The position numbers and the translations under genes are program-made. The notes under the pieces are model-generated. The model had not been told where the DNA came from. It searched no databases and saw only the letters and a list, made by a program, of their open reading frames with translations. A stretch of 64,000 nt of DNA from Polystyrenella longa (GTDB taxonomy: Bacteria; Planctomycetota; Planctomycetia; Planctomycetales; Planctomycetaceae), in NCBI RefSeq assembly GCF_007750395.1, contig NZ_CP036281.1, forward strand, positions 4,053,001-4,117,000. Direction: 5' to 3'. Below, one piece after another: positions 25,028 to 34,277 of this stretch (position 1 is the first letter of the stretch; every line of letters starts with the position of its first letter).

Positions 25028-26212
25028 TTATTCGGAGACTTCCTCTTTGGCAGGTAACGCAGCGCCCCAATAAATGACGTCGTGGCGATTATAATCAAAT
25101 ACAAAGTGGATGAACTTCTCTTCGGGGTCTACTTCTCCATCGGGATAAGCAAGCATTCCGGGGAAGTCGGTTAATGTTCGTTGATAGCCCCAGGTCTGGA
25201 GGTCATCTTTGGAGATCCACAACGCCATTGGATTGCGGACGACGTTCGCCTGCCGTTTGGAATTTTTGCTGGATGTTTTTGAATTCGGATTATGAACCAG
25301 GGCGATGCGATCACCAGACAGATTGAACAATCGAAACTTACTTCCCGGATTAGGAATTTTTGTCGCCACTCGCTCAGACCAGGTTCGTCCCCGGTCGGAT
25401 GATTCATGTCGATCAAGATGCCCTTTACCGTCAGCTCGAACCAGCATGACGAGGCGACCGTCAGTTAGTTCGGCCACATTGTTTTCACCCCAACCCGCCA
25501 GAGGTTCAGTCAGTTTTGATTGGGTCCAGGTTTTCCCTTGATCATTACTGATGAGTACTCCATTCCGGCAAAGCATCGGTTTGGTTTGAAAGATGGACTT
25601 CGAGGCATCTCCATCGAAAGCATACGTTTGAAATGGCAGGATCCACTCTCCCCAGGAGGCACGATACAGGTTGCGAATGAATGTCTTGCGTGGAAGCGGA
25701 GTAAAGGGTTGCAGCTCTCCCCAAGTCTGTCCATTGTCTTCGCTGGCAATCGTATGCACCGTCCAGTTTTCGAATCGGCCATCATGCACACTCACGAAAA
25801 GAGTAATCGTGTCTTCATGCACGATCGCTTCGGTTAACAGACAAGCTTTGTCCTTTAACTTGAGAACTTCTTCGTCGCGCAACCAGGTCTCCCCCTGATC
25901 GCTGGATCGGCAGAGTCGGATATGATTGTTAACGTCGGGCTCGAACGTTCCCCCAGTGACGAAGAAGACGCCCATTTCGCCATTAGGCAGATATCGCAAC
26001 ACCTGATCCACGCAGCAATGGTTGGGCGGAATCCCCTTGTAGACGAGACTCTTCCGATCAACGGAAGGAAATCCTTCTGCACGTAGCGGGGCAGTTATTG
26101 TTCCGCTCAGAACAATAACTGCCATCATCAGCAGGACAATCGAACGGGCTACGTGAGTCCGTAGAATTTTCGTTAAGCACATGGAATCAATTCGCGTTTC
26201 ATCGAAGTTCAT
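25028..26212 (-). CDS. Secreted sialidase/BNR-repeat protein
   Basis: The 394-residue protein has an N-terminal signal (IVLLMMAVIVLSGTITAPLRAEG) and Asp-box repeats: SSDQGETW, SEDNGQTW, SNDQGKTW and SSDRGRTW, typical of the six-bladed sialidase fold. An ELTDGRLVMLVR segment lies between boxes 3 and 4. Planctomycete relatives are usually labelled exo-alpha-sialidase, but many BNR proteins are not sialidases, and the Arg triad cannot be assigned reliably by eye. A second Met at residue 11 may be the true start. It is flanked by SDR and Gfo/Idh/MocA genes on the same strand, suggesting a sugar catabolic set. Confidence 0.85.
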   Translation of the reverse strand: MNFDETRIDSMCLTKILRTHVARSIVLLMMAVIVLSGTITAPLRAEGFPSVDRKSLVYKGIPPNHCCVDQVLRYLPNGEMGVFFVTGGTFEPDVNNHIRLCRSSDQGETWLRDEEVLKLKDKACLLTEAIVHEDTITLFVSVHDGRFENWTVHTIASEDNGQTWGELQPFTPLPRKTFIRNLYRASWGEWILPFQTYAFDGDASKSIFQTKPMLCRNGVLISNDQGKTWTQSKLTEPLAGWGENNVAELTDGRLVMLVRADGKGHLDRHESSDRGRTWSERVATKIPNPGSKFRLFNLSGDRIALVHNPNSKTSSKNSKRQANVVRNPMALWISKDDLQTWGYQRTLTDFPGMLAYPDGEVDPEEKFIHFVFDYNRHDVIYWGAALPAKEEVSE

Positions 26213-26223
26213 ATTAGAGGTTT

Positions 26224-26265
26224 GCAGTTCGCACTCCGCAGTTTGTAGTCCGCAGTCTGTAGTCC
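26224..26265 (-). repeat. Three 14-nt tandem repeats in a short intergenic gap
   Basis: Three units of 14 nt beginning GCAGT and ending TCC run head to tail (26224-26237, 26238-26251, 26252-26265). They differ at a few positions. They fill most of the 64-bp gap between the Gfo/Idh/MocA stop and the sialidase-like start. Confidence 0.85.
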
Positions 26266-26276
26266 ATTGAACTGGC

Positions 26277-27266
26277 TCAGCTCAGTTTTTGCCAGTTGGT
26301 TGAGTCGAGTGCATTCAGAATGGCCAAATTCGCTTTCAGTGTTTGGTACCCGTCTTCCAGAGAACAAAGAGGTTCCGCTTTGCCTTCGCACAGATCAACA
26401 AACGCCTCTGCCTGAGCGACGAATCCATCGTCCCGTTCCATCGGTGGGAACTCTACGTGGGTCCAATGCCCCGCCGGATCGACCTGCCACGACCAACGGA
26501 ACTCAGTCGGTTCGTACCTTAGGGTTCCCTCTGTACAGGCGACGGTGAGGACCATGTCGTTGGGGGCCTGATACTGATTTAACGTGTAACTGGCCATGAC
26601 ATTATTATGCCGCGCGATGACATGCACCGTGTCTTCGACTTCAACACCTTCGAGAACCTTATGGTCTGCGTCCGCGACTAACTTCGTGATGGGTCCAATC
26701 AACCATTCACAATAGTTGAGCCCATGCGTGAGCGCATCCTGAATCGCGCCTCCTCCTGTCGCTCGGTTGTTGTAATAAATTTCTTTATACGCAGGGCGGT
26801 AGAAGGGAAAATGCTGGCCACTGGTAAAGACGAGTTGCACCGGCTTGCCAAATCGTTCCGATTGAATTGTTTTACGAAAATCCTGAAGGATCGGATTGGC
26901 GCGGGTGACATAGGCAACTGCGACGGGAAGGTTCTTTTCTTTGACCGTGGTAATTAGTTTGTCGATACCGTCGAAGTTGGTACTGAGCGGTTTCTCAATC
27001 AGCACGGGAATACCACGATCGGCGCAGGCTTGTGCCATGGGAATGTGCAGATGGGCGGGAGTGCAGATCACAACCATGTCGGGCTTAGAGTCGAGCGCCT
27101 TGTCGAAATCGGTGAAGCAGTCGCCGAGTTTATATTTTTCTTTCAAACTCGCCACTAATGATTCATTCACATCACAGATACTGGCGGTCACCCGGCTAGT
27201 ATCAAGAAAGCAGCGGAGGTGACGTTCCCCAATGGAACCGCCACCAACTATAAGAGCCTGTTTCAT
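26277..27266 (-). CDS. Gfo/Idh/MocA-family oxidoreductase
   Basis: NAD(P)-dependent sugar or inositol dehydrogenase family, 329 residues. The N-terminal Rossmann domain begins ALIVGGGSIGERHLR; the VVICTPAHLH strand and the PVLIEKPLSTN motif, with the conserved Lys, follow. The C-terminal alpha/beta domain contains HGLNYCEWLIG, where the catalytic His is expected. Substrate is unknown; family members oxidise sugars, sugar acids or sugar-nucleotide derivatives. It opens the minus-strand run that continues into the sialidase-like and SDR genes. Confidence 0.92.
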   Translation of the reverse strand: MKQALIVGGGSIGERHLRCFLDTSRVTASICDVNESLVASLKEKYKLGDCFTDFDKALDSKPDMVVICTPAHLHIPMAQACADRGIPVLIEKPLSTNFDGIDKLITTVKEKNLPVAVAYVTRANPILQDFRKTIQSERFGKPVQLVFTSGQHFPFYRPAYKEIYYNNRATGGGAIQDALTHGLNYCEWLIGPITKLVADADHKVLEGVEVEDTVHVIARHNNVMASYTLNQYQAPNDMVLTVACTEGTLRYEPTEFRWSWQVDPAGHWTHVEFPPMERDDGFVAQAEAFVDLCEGKAEPLCSLEDGYQTLKANLAILNALDSTNWQKLS

Positions 27267-27480
27267 GGAATTGTCTTCAATATCAGATGATTGTCAGATT
27301 GGATTTAGACGCAATAACCGGATACAGTATCAAAACTTCGGACATCGACCGGTCCTATTTTCGGTTGCTTACAATCGATGTACTCCTGACGAATTATGAT
27401 CTTTTCTCTCTCAGTATTCAATTTCAAATAACGAGACAGCCGATCATTATTCAAGACTAATTACTTAGAAAGCTCTCATC

Positions 27481-27879
27481 GTGCGTGCGGCAATCGGAAT
27501 TGTAGTGACCTACTTTTTGACGATGATCGTTTACGGGTTGATTTACGGCCTGAATTTCCTGTGGCCACTTTCTGTCATCGGTTTAAGCATTGTCACCTAT
27601 GGAGTTTTCTGGTGGGATAAACGAAAAGCCCAAAATAACGAATGGCGAACTCCAGAGAAGACATTACAGACGCTTAGCGTTCTGGGTGGCTGGCCAGGCG
27701 CATTATTGGCTCAGTGGCATATTCGCCATAAGAATCGCAAAATGTCGTTTCAAGCCGTTTTCTGGTTGATGGTTGTCTTGAACCTGGTGATCTCCGCCAA
27801 GCTTTTCATGCCCGCCTGGTCTGGCTGGCTCGGAGATGTGGAACTTCCTTCGATTGAAGAAATCCAAAAGAGCTTATGA
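27481..27879 (+). CDS. DUF1294 family small membrane protein
   Basis: This protein of 132 residues has two N-terminal membrane helices, the loop FWWDKRKAQNNEWRTPEKTL, and GGWPGALLAQWHIRHKNRKMSF followed by a third helix. This is the DUF1294 pattern, with Trp-Asp-Lys-Arg and the Arg-His-Lys segment conserved. The start is GTG. No biochemical role is established for the family. It lies between divergent neighbours and appears monocistronic; the next gene is convergent, 39 bp away. Confidence 0.88.
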   Translation: MRAAIGIVVTYFLTMIVYGLIYGLNFLWPLSVIGLSIVTYGVFWWDKRKAQNNEWRTPEKTLQTLSVLGGWPGALLAQWHIRHKNRKMSFQAVFWLMVVLNLVISAKLFMPAWSGWLGDVELPSIEEIQKSL

Positions 27880-27917
27880 CTTCGGCACAATCGCGAATGT
27901 TTCTTCAAACAGGCAGA

Positions 27918-28778
27918 TCACTTCTTACGGTAACGGGGTTGTCCGGCCCATCCCAGTTTGCGATTCAGAATGCTGTAGTAGTGATGTCCCGGCAACCGCG
28001 CGAGCTTGCACGAGACCGACGCTTTTCGTACATGCACCTTGTCTCCCGAAACGATTGGACGATGAATCTGGCCGTCGATGCTGAGCATGACCCCTTCTTT
28101 AACGGTATCCATTTTCATGGTGTAACATCGATCGGCAGAATCGACGACGGGACGAATCGTCATTGTATGAGGGCAAATCGGTGTGATGACAAACACCGCC
28201 AAATCCTGTTGTAGGATTGGCCCCCCCGCCGAAAGACTATGAGCAGTGGAACCAATCGGCGTGCTGATAATGAGCCCGTCGCCACTATAAGTGGTGACCC
28301 GTTCCTGATCGATCCGTAAATTGATATCCAACATGCCCAGTGAACCCGCCGCTGAAACGACGACTTCGTTCAAGCCGAGAAACTTTTCTGAACTACCGTC
28401 CTGATGTTCCAGTTCGCATTCAAACATCAAATGATCGACGACGTCAAATTTTCGCTGCTCGATCTCATCGTATCGGCTTATAAGATCACTGGCGGAAATA
28501 TCGGCCAGAAATCCGAGTCGTCCAAGATTGACCCCCAGCAACGGAAGCTGCCTCGAGCCCAACTGTCGGCAGGCTCGCAATATCGCACCGTCTCCTCCCA
28601 GCACAATCACGATGTCGGCCTGATGGTGGTCGAGTTCCAGATCTTCCGTCACGGCTGCGGCTACGAGTCTGGTTTTTTCTCGCGCATCGAGAAAGCGGTG
28701 GATCTCCTGCCAGGCTTCCTGCACCAACTTACTCTGGTCTCGCGCAAGAATGATTAAATCGAGTTCGGAGTCGCTCAT
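27918..28778 (-). CDS. nadK: NAD kinase
   Basis: NadK phosphorylates NAD to NADP. The 286 residues include the signature IVIVLGGDGAILRACRQL near 55 with the GGDG loop, LGVNLGRLGFLADI, the LNEVVVS segment and TPIGSTAHSLSAGGPI, all family hallmarks. The C-terminal 25 residues extend beyond most relatives and are basic. A perfect hairpin lies 56 nt upstream of the start. The gene is divergent from the AcpH-like gene at 29.15 kb. Confidence 0.95.
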   Translation of the reverse strand: MSDSELDLIILARDQSKLVQEAWQEIHRFLDAREKTRLVAAAVTEDLELDHHQADIVIVLGGDGAILRACRQLGSRQLPLLGVNLGRLGFLADISASDLISRYDEIEQRKFDVVDHLMFECELEHQDGSSEKFLGLNEVVVSAAGSLGMLDINLRIDQERVTTYSGDGLIISTPIGSTAHSLSAGGPILQQDLAVFVITPICPHTMTIRPVVDSADRCYTMKMDTVKEGVMLSIDGQIHRPIVSGDKVHVRKASVSCKLARLPGHHYYSILNRKLGWAGQPRYRKK

Positions 28779-29151
28779 GAATCAATGGCATTCAGGATAA
28801 AGTTCTGCTTAGAAGTAGTTCCAAAACCCTCTGATGGGTAACGCTTACCCATTTTTGTAGGGTCTCGAACTGCCACAACCGGTTTTTGAAATGGCCTCTA
28901 CGAAGACCGGTATCTCGTTGGAGCAGCGGCTGGCAGGCTTGAAGAGAGAGGAGTATACTTAGCCTCCAGCCGGATTGTCAGTACCAGATGATCCAGAATT
29001 GAATCGGGAACGGCAAGAGAAAATCATTCCCACGCCCTAATTCTTCACAAGAACCGGCGGACGTCAATGTATTAGACTTCTAGTGTCCTCCTTATATCTT
29101 ACCACTCAATCGTCCACGCGCCGCATCTGAATCTTCGGGAATACAATCCAC
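28779..29151. other. Divergent intergenic region between nadK and the AcpH-like gene
   Basis: Besides the dyad at 28834-28852, this 373-bp stretch shows no open frame or recognised RNA. It should contain both promoters; AT-rich sequence around 28940-29100 is a possible site but gives no clear -35/-10 pair. Confidence 0.4.
28834..28852. promoter_or_regulatory. Perfect hairpin/dyad upstream of nadK
   Basis: ATGGGTAA (28834-28841) and TTACCCAT (28845-28852) are exact inverted repeats around a 3-nt loop. On the plus strand five T follow, so it looks like a terminator for rightward transcription, but no plus-strand gene ends nearby. Seen from nadK it is an upstream dyad, possibly an operator or leader hairpin. 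Confidence 0.5.
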
Positions 29152-29814
29152 ATGAATTTCTTTGCTCATGGTATTCGTTTTCTGGACGAGCCTTATTTTC
29201 TGGTGGGTACAGCGATTCCTGACATGCTTTCTGTCGCTGATCGTAAAGTTCGGATGCGGTCACGTCTGGTCGAACCTCATGTTGACGGCTCGGGCTCCGA
29301 GGTGGACCTCGTCGCGCGGGGCGTGCTCCAGCACTTGAATGACGATGACTGGTTCCATACGACGCTCCCCTTCTACGACCTATCCGGTAAACTCAGCCTG
29401 ATGTTTCGCGAGTTGCAGCCTCCTTCCGACAAGTTTTATCCTGGTTTCCTGGGACATATCGTCACCGAGATGTTGCTGGATGCGGTTCTCATTGAACAGT
29501 TCCCTGGAAAAATCGAACAGTATTACCATGCGTTCGAAGAGATCGAACCGGGGAAAATCGAAGAGGTTGTCAATCTGATGGGAACGAGACAAACGGATCG
29601 ACTCGCTCCGTTAATCCCTCGATTCTCACACGAACGATTCCTGGAAGACTATCTCGACCTCTCGAAAATGCTCTATCGCTTGAATCAAGTGATGAGAAGG
29701 GTCACACTGGCACCATTACCCGACGAGACTGTCGAACTGTTGATCGAGATGAAGATCATGGTGGAACGGAACTGGCGAGGGCTTCTGCCGGAAGATCGGT
29801 TTGTCATAACCTGA
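29152..29814 (+). CDS. Conserved protein, possibly AcpH-like (HD-type) hydrolase
   Basis: This 220-residue all-helical protein begins MNFFAHGIRFLDEPYFLVGTAIPD, close in pattern to the start of acyl-carrier-protein phosphodiesterase (MNFLAH...GNxxxD). It then has GVLQHLNDDDWFHTT and GFLGHIVTEMLLDAVL, giving His and Asp residues spaced like those of metal-dependent HD-related hydrolases. The similarity is partial, so the function is uncertain. No signal peptide is seen. It is followed by a sugar epimerase gene 165 bp downstream. Confidence 0.75.
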   Translation: MNFFAHGIRFLDEPYFLVGTAIPDMLSVADRKVRMRSRLVEPHVDGSGSEVDLVARGVLQHLNDDDWFHTTLPFYDLSGKLSLMFRELQPPSDKFYPGFLGHIVTEMLLDAVLIEQFPGKIEQYYHAFEEIEPGKIEEVVNLMGTRQTDRLAPLIPRFSHERFLEDYLDLSKMLYRLNQVMRRVTLAPLPDETVELLIEMKIMVERNWRGLLPEDRFVIT

Positions 29815-29979
29815 ATTTGTGACTGAGCCTTCAATTGCTCAAGATTCAGGAGCCTGGGTTTCAACTAATGCCAGAAAGAGTCCGGAAGTTCTTCACTGGT
29901 AGAAACCGAAAGGGAATACAAGCAAATTATCCACTCTCAATACCAAACCTATATCAATACAACGACTTGAGGATGAACC

Positions 29980-30822
29980 ATGAAATACGGCTTGAATATG
30001 CTGCTGTGGACCGCCGATGTAACGGAAGAGCACGATGGATTGCTCGAACAGATTAAAGACTGGGGCTACGACGGCATTGAGTTTCCAATTTTCGGAACTG
30101 ATGAATCGCAATTCAAACGGATGGGCGATCGGTTAGACGCACTCGGCCTTGGTCGTACTGCCGTCACCGTCTGCAACGCGGAGGCTAATCCGATTTCTCC
30201 CGACCCTGCCAACCGGGAACGGGCAGTTGAGTATTTAAAGAAAGTAGTCGACATGGCCGCCGCTGGTGGTGCAACCCACATCTGCGGTCCGATTCATTCC
30301 GCACTTGGTGAATTCTCTGGTGCAGGTCGCACGGAAGAAGAATGGAACTATGCCAAAGAGACCCTCTCCAAAGTCGCCGATCACGCTCAAGCGAACGATG
30401 TCGTTTTAACTGTCGAATACCTGAACCGATTCGAATGTTACTTCCTCAATACCGCCGCCGATTGTGCCCGCTTCATCGATGAAGTGAATCATCCCAACGT
30501 GAAAATGATGTACGATACATTCCATGCCAACATAGAAGAAAAAGATATCGCCCAGGCAATCAAGGCATGTGCCAACCAGACAGTGCATGTTCACATTTCT
30601 GAGAACGACCGCTCGACTCCGGGAGAGGGACACGTTCATTGGGACACCACTTTCCAGGCACTCAAAGAGACAGGCTACGATGGCTGGATGACGATTGAAG
30701 CCTTCGGTCTGGCTCTTCCTGACCTGGCTGCCGCTACCCGTATCTGGCGGAAAATGTTCCCCAGCGAAGAGTATCTGGCAAAAAACGGTCTCGCATTTAT
30801 GAAACAACGAGTGGAAGGTTAA
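29980..30822 (+). CDS. Sugar phosphate isomerase/epimerase (D-tagatose 3-epimerase-like)
   Basis: The 280-residue TIM barrel belongs to the xylose-isomerase-like AP-endonuclease 2 superfamily. The metal ligands expected for D-psicose/D-tagatose 3-epimerases are visible in order: Glu in LTVEYLNRFE, Asp in KMMYDTFHAN, His in VHVHISEND and Glu in MTIEAFG. The first strand, YGLNMLLWTADV, matches this subfamily. A GAGG site lies before the ATG. The exact sugar is not known. The gene is followed by a 0.9-kb non-coding stretch. Confidence 0.88.
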   Translation: MKYGLNMLLWTADVTEEHDGLLEQIKDWGYDGIEFPIFGTDESQFKRMGDRLDALGLGRTAVTVCNAEANPISPDPANRERAVEYLKKVVDMAAAGGATHICGPIHSALGEFSGAGRTEEEWNYAKETLSKVADHAQANDVVLTVEYLNRFECYFLNTAADCARFIDEVNHPNVKMMYDTFHANIEEKDIAQAIKACANQTVHVHISENDRSTPGEGHVHWDTTFQALKETGYDGWMTIEAFGLALPDLAAATRIWRKMFPSEEYLAKNGLAFMKQRVEG

Positions 30823-30960
30823 TACCGAACAGAAACAACCTCCCGAACAGGTCGGCTCTGGTTCTAAGGAATTTATCAGTCCTAACAGTCGTGACGTTCA
30901 TATTCAATCTCGTTCGATCTCAGATTGATCGGGGTATTGATTTTGGAACTCGGGTCTAGG

Positions 30961-31014
30961 CTGTCCCTGGACAGGCAGGTATAATAGAGCCGTTGACGAG
31001 ACAGATTTGTCTCG
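30961..31014 (+). promoter_or_regulatory. Possible promoter with operator-like dyads
   Basis: A perfect TATAAT is at 30980-30985. Five bases before it ends the palindrome CTGTCC-CT-GGACAG (30961-30974), where a repressor could block a -35 region; no good -35 hexamer is seen. Downstream is a hairpin CGAGACA/TGTCTCG (30997-31003 with 31008-31014). Promoter identity is inferred from the -10 box only. Confidence 0.35.
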
Positions 31015-31344
31015 CAGCGGTTTTATTCATATCATTAAAGCATTTCCAAGCCTGACATTCGTCAGCTTATTTGATTCCAGACGGTTTATCAGTTATCCAC
31101 CGTCCTGCCCATCTTTAGAATCAGCTCCGCCAAGGTCACTAAACTCGACAGACTTCGTCGAGGTTGATCGTCCTCATTTCTTTCTATTCCGAATGACAAT
31201 ATTCGTCCGCAATCATTTGGTGGTTTGGTCCTGCTCAGTATTCCTTAAAATACCAGTTCTAACGTGATTCGCCTGTTTTTAAGTAAAAAGAGACGGATCT
31301 GATCCGGGAATTTCGCGGGAAACGACTATCGGCTACGTATATTA

Positions 31345-31359
31345 ATAGTGGGCCACTAT
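31345..31359. promoter_or_regulatory. 15-bp palindrome
   Basis: ATAGTGG and CCACTAT flank one central G, preceded by the AT-rich GTATATTAAT. A second small palindrome CGGATC-T-GATCCG is 39 bp upstream (31294-31306). Both have the size and symmetry of dimeric regulator sites. They lie 360-430 bp before the 31722 start codon. Confidence 0.4.
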
Positions 31360-31721
31360 CTCATTACTCGGAATCACGGTACGACCGAGCAAAGCCTCGT
31401 TTAAACGGGTTTTCGTCTCATCAAGCCGCTACAAAAGACAGTGACCGGTTCTAGCGAGATCCCAGAGGATACGTTAAAGTGGGATTCGGCAAGTTCCTGT
31501 CGAGAGATCTATGCGTTTCTTTGATGATCTGAACAGGTTTTACAAACATGCCTGTGAGGAACTTTTCAGGGATCCACTCGGTTCTGAAACTGACTTGCAC
31601 ACAATTAATTGGGCCGCTCACATCACTAGCCTTGTTCCCTTTGACTTTATGATTCTCACCGGGGAACGGACTCACTCTATTCATGTCTGAGTTCATGACT
31701 CACTGAGGAACCTGAACATCT

Positions 31722-34277
31722 ATGGATCTTCGTTTTTGTCCTGAATGCAAACAATCGGTGTTGGATGACGACGTCGAGGAATGCCCTTTCTGTGGGGCAT
31801 CCATGTCTGGCAATTCTTCCACTGGAAAAACACCGGCCCAGCCTCCGAAAAAGAAGCGCGGGCTCACTCCGCGCAGCGAAGCTAAGTCTCCTCCCAAATC
31901 GGCCCCACCTGCAAGTCCTGAGAAAAAAGCGGCTCCTCCAGCTAAAGAGAGGAGTAGCGCGGGACGCCCCGGCTTCCTGAAAGACTTTGGGGGCGCTTCT
32001 GCCCCAGCGGACGATTCCGAGATTTTCAATTTCGACACGAGCCGCCTGCGGAAGGCATTTCAATTACGCCCAAAACCGCAACGAGGCTGCACCTATCGTG
32101 TGATCTGTCCGATGTGTGAAACAGCCGGATTTGCTCCGCACAAAATAGCGGGCAAAGAAGTCCGTTGCCGAAATAAAGACTGTATGGTTCCCGTGTTCGA
32201 AGCTCCCAAAGTGGGGGGCGATCGACGAAATAATGCTCAAGAAGAGACTCGAGCCAATCCAATCCTGATCGTGGCCATCGTGACGATCGGTGTGGTGCTG
32301 CTGGGGGGCGGACTTTTCTACTGGATGTCCCGTCCTTCCAGTTCGGACAACCTTTCGCAGGGTAATCCGAATCTGGCTAATATCACCAATACTGATTCAA
32401 ATGAAGGAGATAAGACTCCTCAAGTTGATGAACAGGAGAAGTTTGTCGATCCGTTTCAGGGTCAGAAAGATGTCCTGAGAGAAGCTCAGGTAAAACAGGC
32501 CCGTTATGTCGGCGACTACACCAATAATAGAAGTCTGGCCGACTGCCGCCGTATGTCAGCCGAGATTCATGCCCTGATCCAACAACCTGAGAAAATGCAG
32601 GACGATCTGGATAAACTAAAAGTAGTTGGTCGACAATTCCCCTATTACGCGATTCCCGCGTTAACGGAATATGGTTGGCAATTACTACAGGCAGGCGACC
32701 AGCAGCAGACTTTCGACGAGAACTTCAAAGCGATCCAGGATTTAATGGGAACGCTCCCCGGTCGAGGCCGTTTTAGAATTGAATGCGCGATCCGCTTTGC
32801 AGCGCTTGCATATGCGTCTGATAATAAAGAGATAGCAAAACAGCTGGCTCAGAAATTTGACCAACGCGACGATGAAGCGCTGCTCAGTTCGGCGATGTAT
32901 ATCTCTGAAAGGCTGGATACATGGGACATTGATGTCCTGCTCTTCCGAAACCTGAGCCAACCTTGGACATCCCCGCTCTATAGCGCTGTGACGATTGATC
33001 TGGTCACTCGGTTGAAACGAGATCTTGGATTGGAATGGGCACTCGCAGCGCGTGAAAATGACGTACGGTCTGATTGCATCGTCGATTGGATACGAACTGT
33101 GCTCCAAACTCCGGAAGCGAACAGCACAATTACTGACGAGACTCTCAAGCAGCTTGTTTCTTCAGTAAAAAACCCAGCTCATCCTGTACGGGTATACGCC
33201 GCTATGTATTTAGGCTTGTACCCACAGGGTGAAGAAGCCTCTCTCGGCTATCTTAAACAGGCTGAAGAAGCGGCCAGCAAATATACAATTCCAGATCCGT
33301 TACCTGTAAGATCGATGAAAGATATATTAGAAGTCAACTTACGTTCACTCCCTTCTATCGAAGATTGCCTGTTGGAAATGCAGGCGTTTGCGGAACTGTC
33401 GCGGGCGGAGTCGATAGCGAAAAAGAAAGATGAATCCTGGACCTACCTGAAAAAGAGTCTGCAAATCGGGAGGAATATCTCTCCGAATCCTAAACTGACT
33501 CGCAGTTTCCGAGAAGCAATCGAGTCGAATTCGACGCGAGCACAACAGCAACTTTTCCGGGAAATCAATCTCAATGCGGCATCGGAATTGTCCATCAAGT
33601 TTGCTCAATACGATCGAAACTTGAAAGTCCTGGAAGAACGTGCCGAACGTAGATTTCGTGCTCAATGGACGATCCTTGCCCGAGGCCTCAACTGGGGACT
33701 CCAATCTGAAGTCTGGCAAGCCGTCACCAGTAATGACGCGTCGGGGTCATCCGCGGACATGGAACCTTATGTCAGTACACCACTACTCCAGTTGTTAGAG
33801 AACCGCTTTACTGAATTGGGCCAAAAACAATTCGCCGACAACGTTAACGCCCTGTTGAGCCGACAGGATTTGCTTACGGAACCGACAGCGGTGCTGGTGG
33901 AAGGGTTGGCCGTTAATCTGGCTTACGACGACATCCGCGCGGCCTCTTCCATTATTAATGATTCGAAAGTCTCTGTAGCGGAAAAAGAACTGATCACCTT
34001 GTACTTTATTAATCGACTTGTCCGCAAAGAAAAACTCATTCAGGCGATCGATCTCACCAAGCGGATTGAAGATCCTCTAATGCAAGAAGAGGCTTGGAAG
34101 GTCATGTCCGGCCACGCAGTCGCTTCCGCTCAGACGGAAAAGTATTGGGCCTTAATGCGTCGTGAGGATTTGACACCGACACGATGGTTGTCGGTCTGCC
34201 GTGGCGTCATTCCGGAGTTGGTTGGATTCTTTGCACTACTCGAAGAAGAGCTCCCGACGCCTGATTCTGCCCCCTGA
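31722..34277 (+). CDS. Large zinc-ribbon, single-pass membrane protein
   Basis: The 851-residue protein begins with a zinc ribbon (C6-PE-C9 and C21-PF-C24), continues with a Pro/Lys/Ala-rich linker to about residue 90, and has a second Cys cluster (CPMC...CRNKDC, about 127-155). One membrane helix follows (ILIVAIVTIGVVLLGGGLFYW, about 178-199). The remaining 650 residues are helical, with pairs of helices that resemble TPR/HEAT-like solenoid sequence, and no catalytic motif. Topology is probably N-terminal ribbon inside and solenoid outside. It looks planctomycete-specific. An adaptor or scaffold role is a guess. Confidence 0.8.
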   Translation: MDLRFCPECKQSVLDDDVEECPFCGASMSGNSSTGKTPAQPPKKKRGLTPRSEAKSPPKSAPPASPEKKAAPPAKERSSAGRPGFLKDFGGASAPADDSEIFNFDTSRLRKAFQLRPKPQRGCTYRVICPMCETAGFAPHKIAGKEVRCRNKDCMVPVFEAPKVGGDRRNNAQEETRANPILIVAIVTIGVVLLGGGLFYWMSRPSSSDNLSQGNPNLANITNTDSNEGDKTPQVDEQEKFVDPFQGQKDVLREAQVKQARYVGDYTNNRSLADCRRMSAEIHALIQQPEKMQDDLDKLKVVGRQFPYYAIPALTEYGWQLLQAGDQQQTFDENFKAIQDLMGTLPGRGRFRIECAIRFAALAYASDNKEIAKQLAQKFDQRDDEALLSSAMYISERLDTWDIDVLLFRNLSQPWTSPLYSAVTIDLVTRLKRDLGLEWALAARENDVRSDCIVDWIRTVLQTPEANSTITDETLKQLVSSVKNPAHPVRVYAAMYLGLYPQGEEASLGYLKQAEEAASKYTIPDPLPVRSMKDILEVNLRSLPSIEDCLLEMQAFAELSRAESIAKKKDESWTYLKKSLQIGRNISPNPKLTRSFREAIESNSTRAQQQLFREINLNAASELSIKFAQYDRNLKVLEERAERRFRAQWTILARGLNWGLQSEVWQAVTSNDASGSSADMEPYVSTPLLQLLENRFTELGQKQFADNVNALLSRQDLLTEPTAVLVEGLAVNLAYDDIRAASSIINDSKVSVAEKELITLYFINRLVRKEKLIQAIDLTKRIEDPLMQEEAWKVMSGHAVASAQTEKYWALMRREDLTPTRWLSVCRGVIPELVGFFALLEEELPTPDSAP

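Larger units (their letters stand above)
30823..31721. other. Long non-coding region with four dyads
   Basis: Nearly 900 bp carry no believable gene; frames of 60-90 codons lack ribosome sites and domain-like composition. Four perfect inverted repeats are present: 30961-30974, 30997-31014, 31294-31306 and 31345-31359. A TATAAT box lies at 30980-30985. The region is upstream of the large zinc-ribbon protein gene and may be its regulatory region. Confidence 0.5.

Noticed and set aside
31451-32063. Minus-strand frames overlapping the start of the large zinc-ribbon gene
   Set aside because: They oppose clear coding sequence with zinc-ribbon motifs and have no features of their own.
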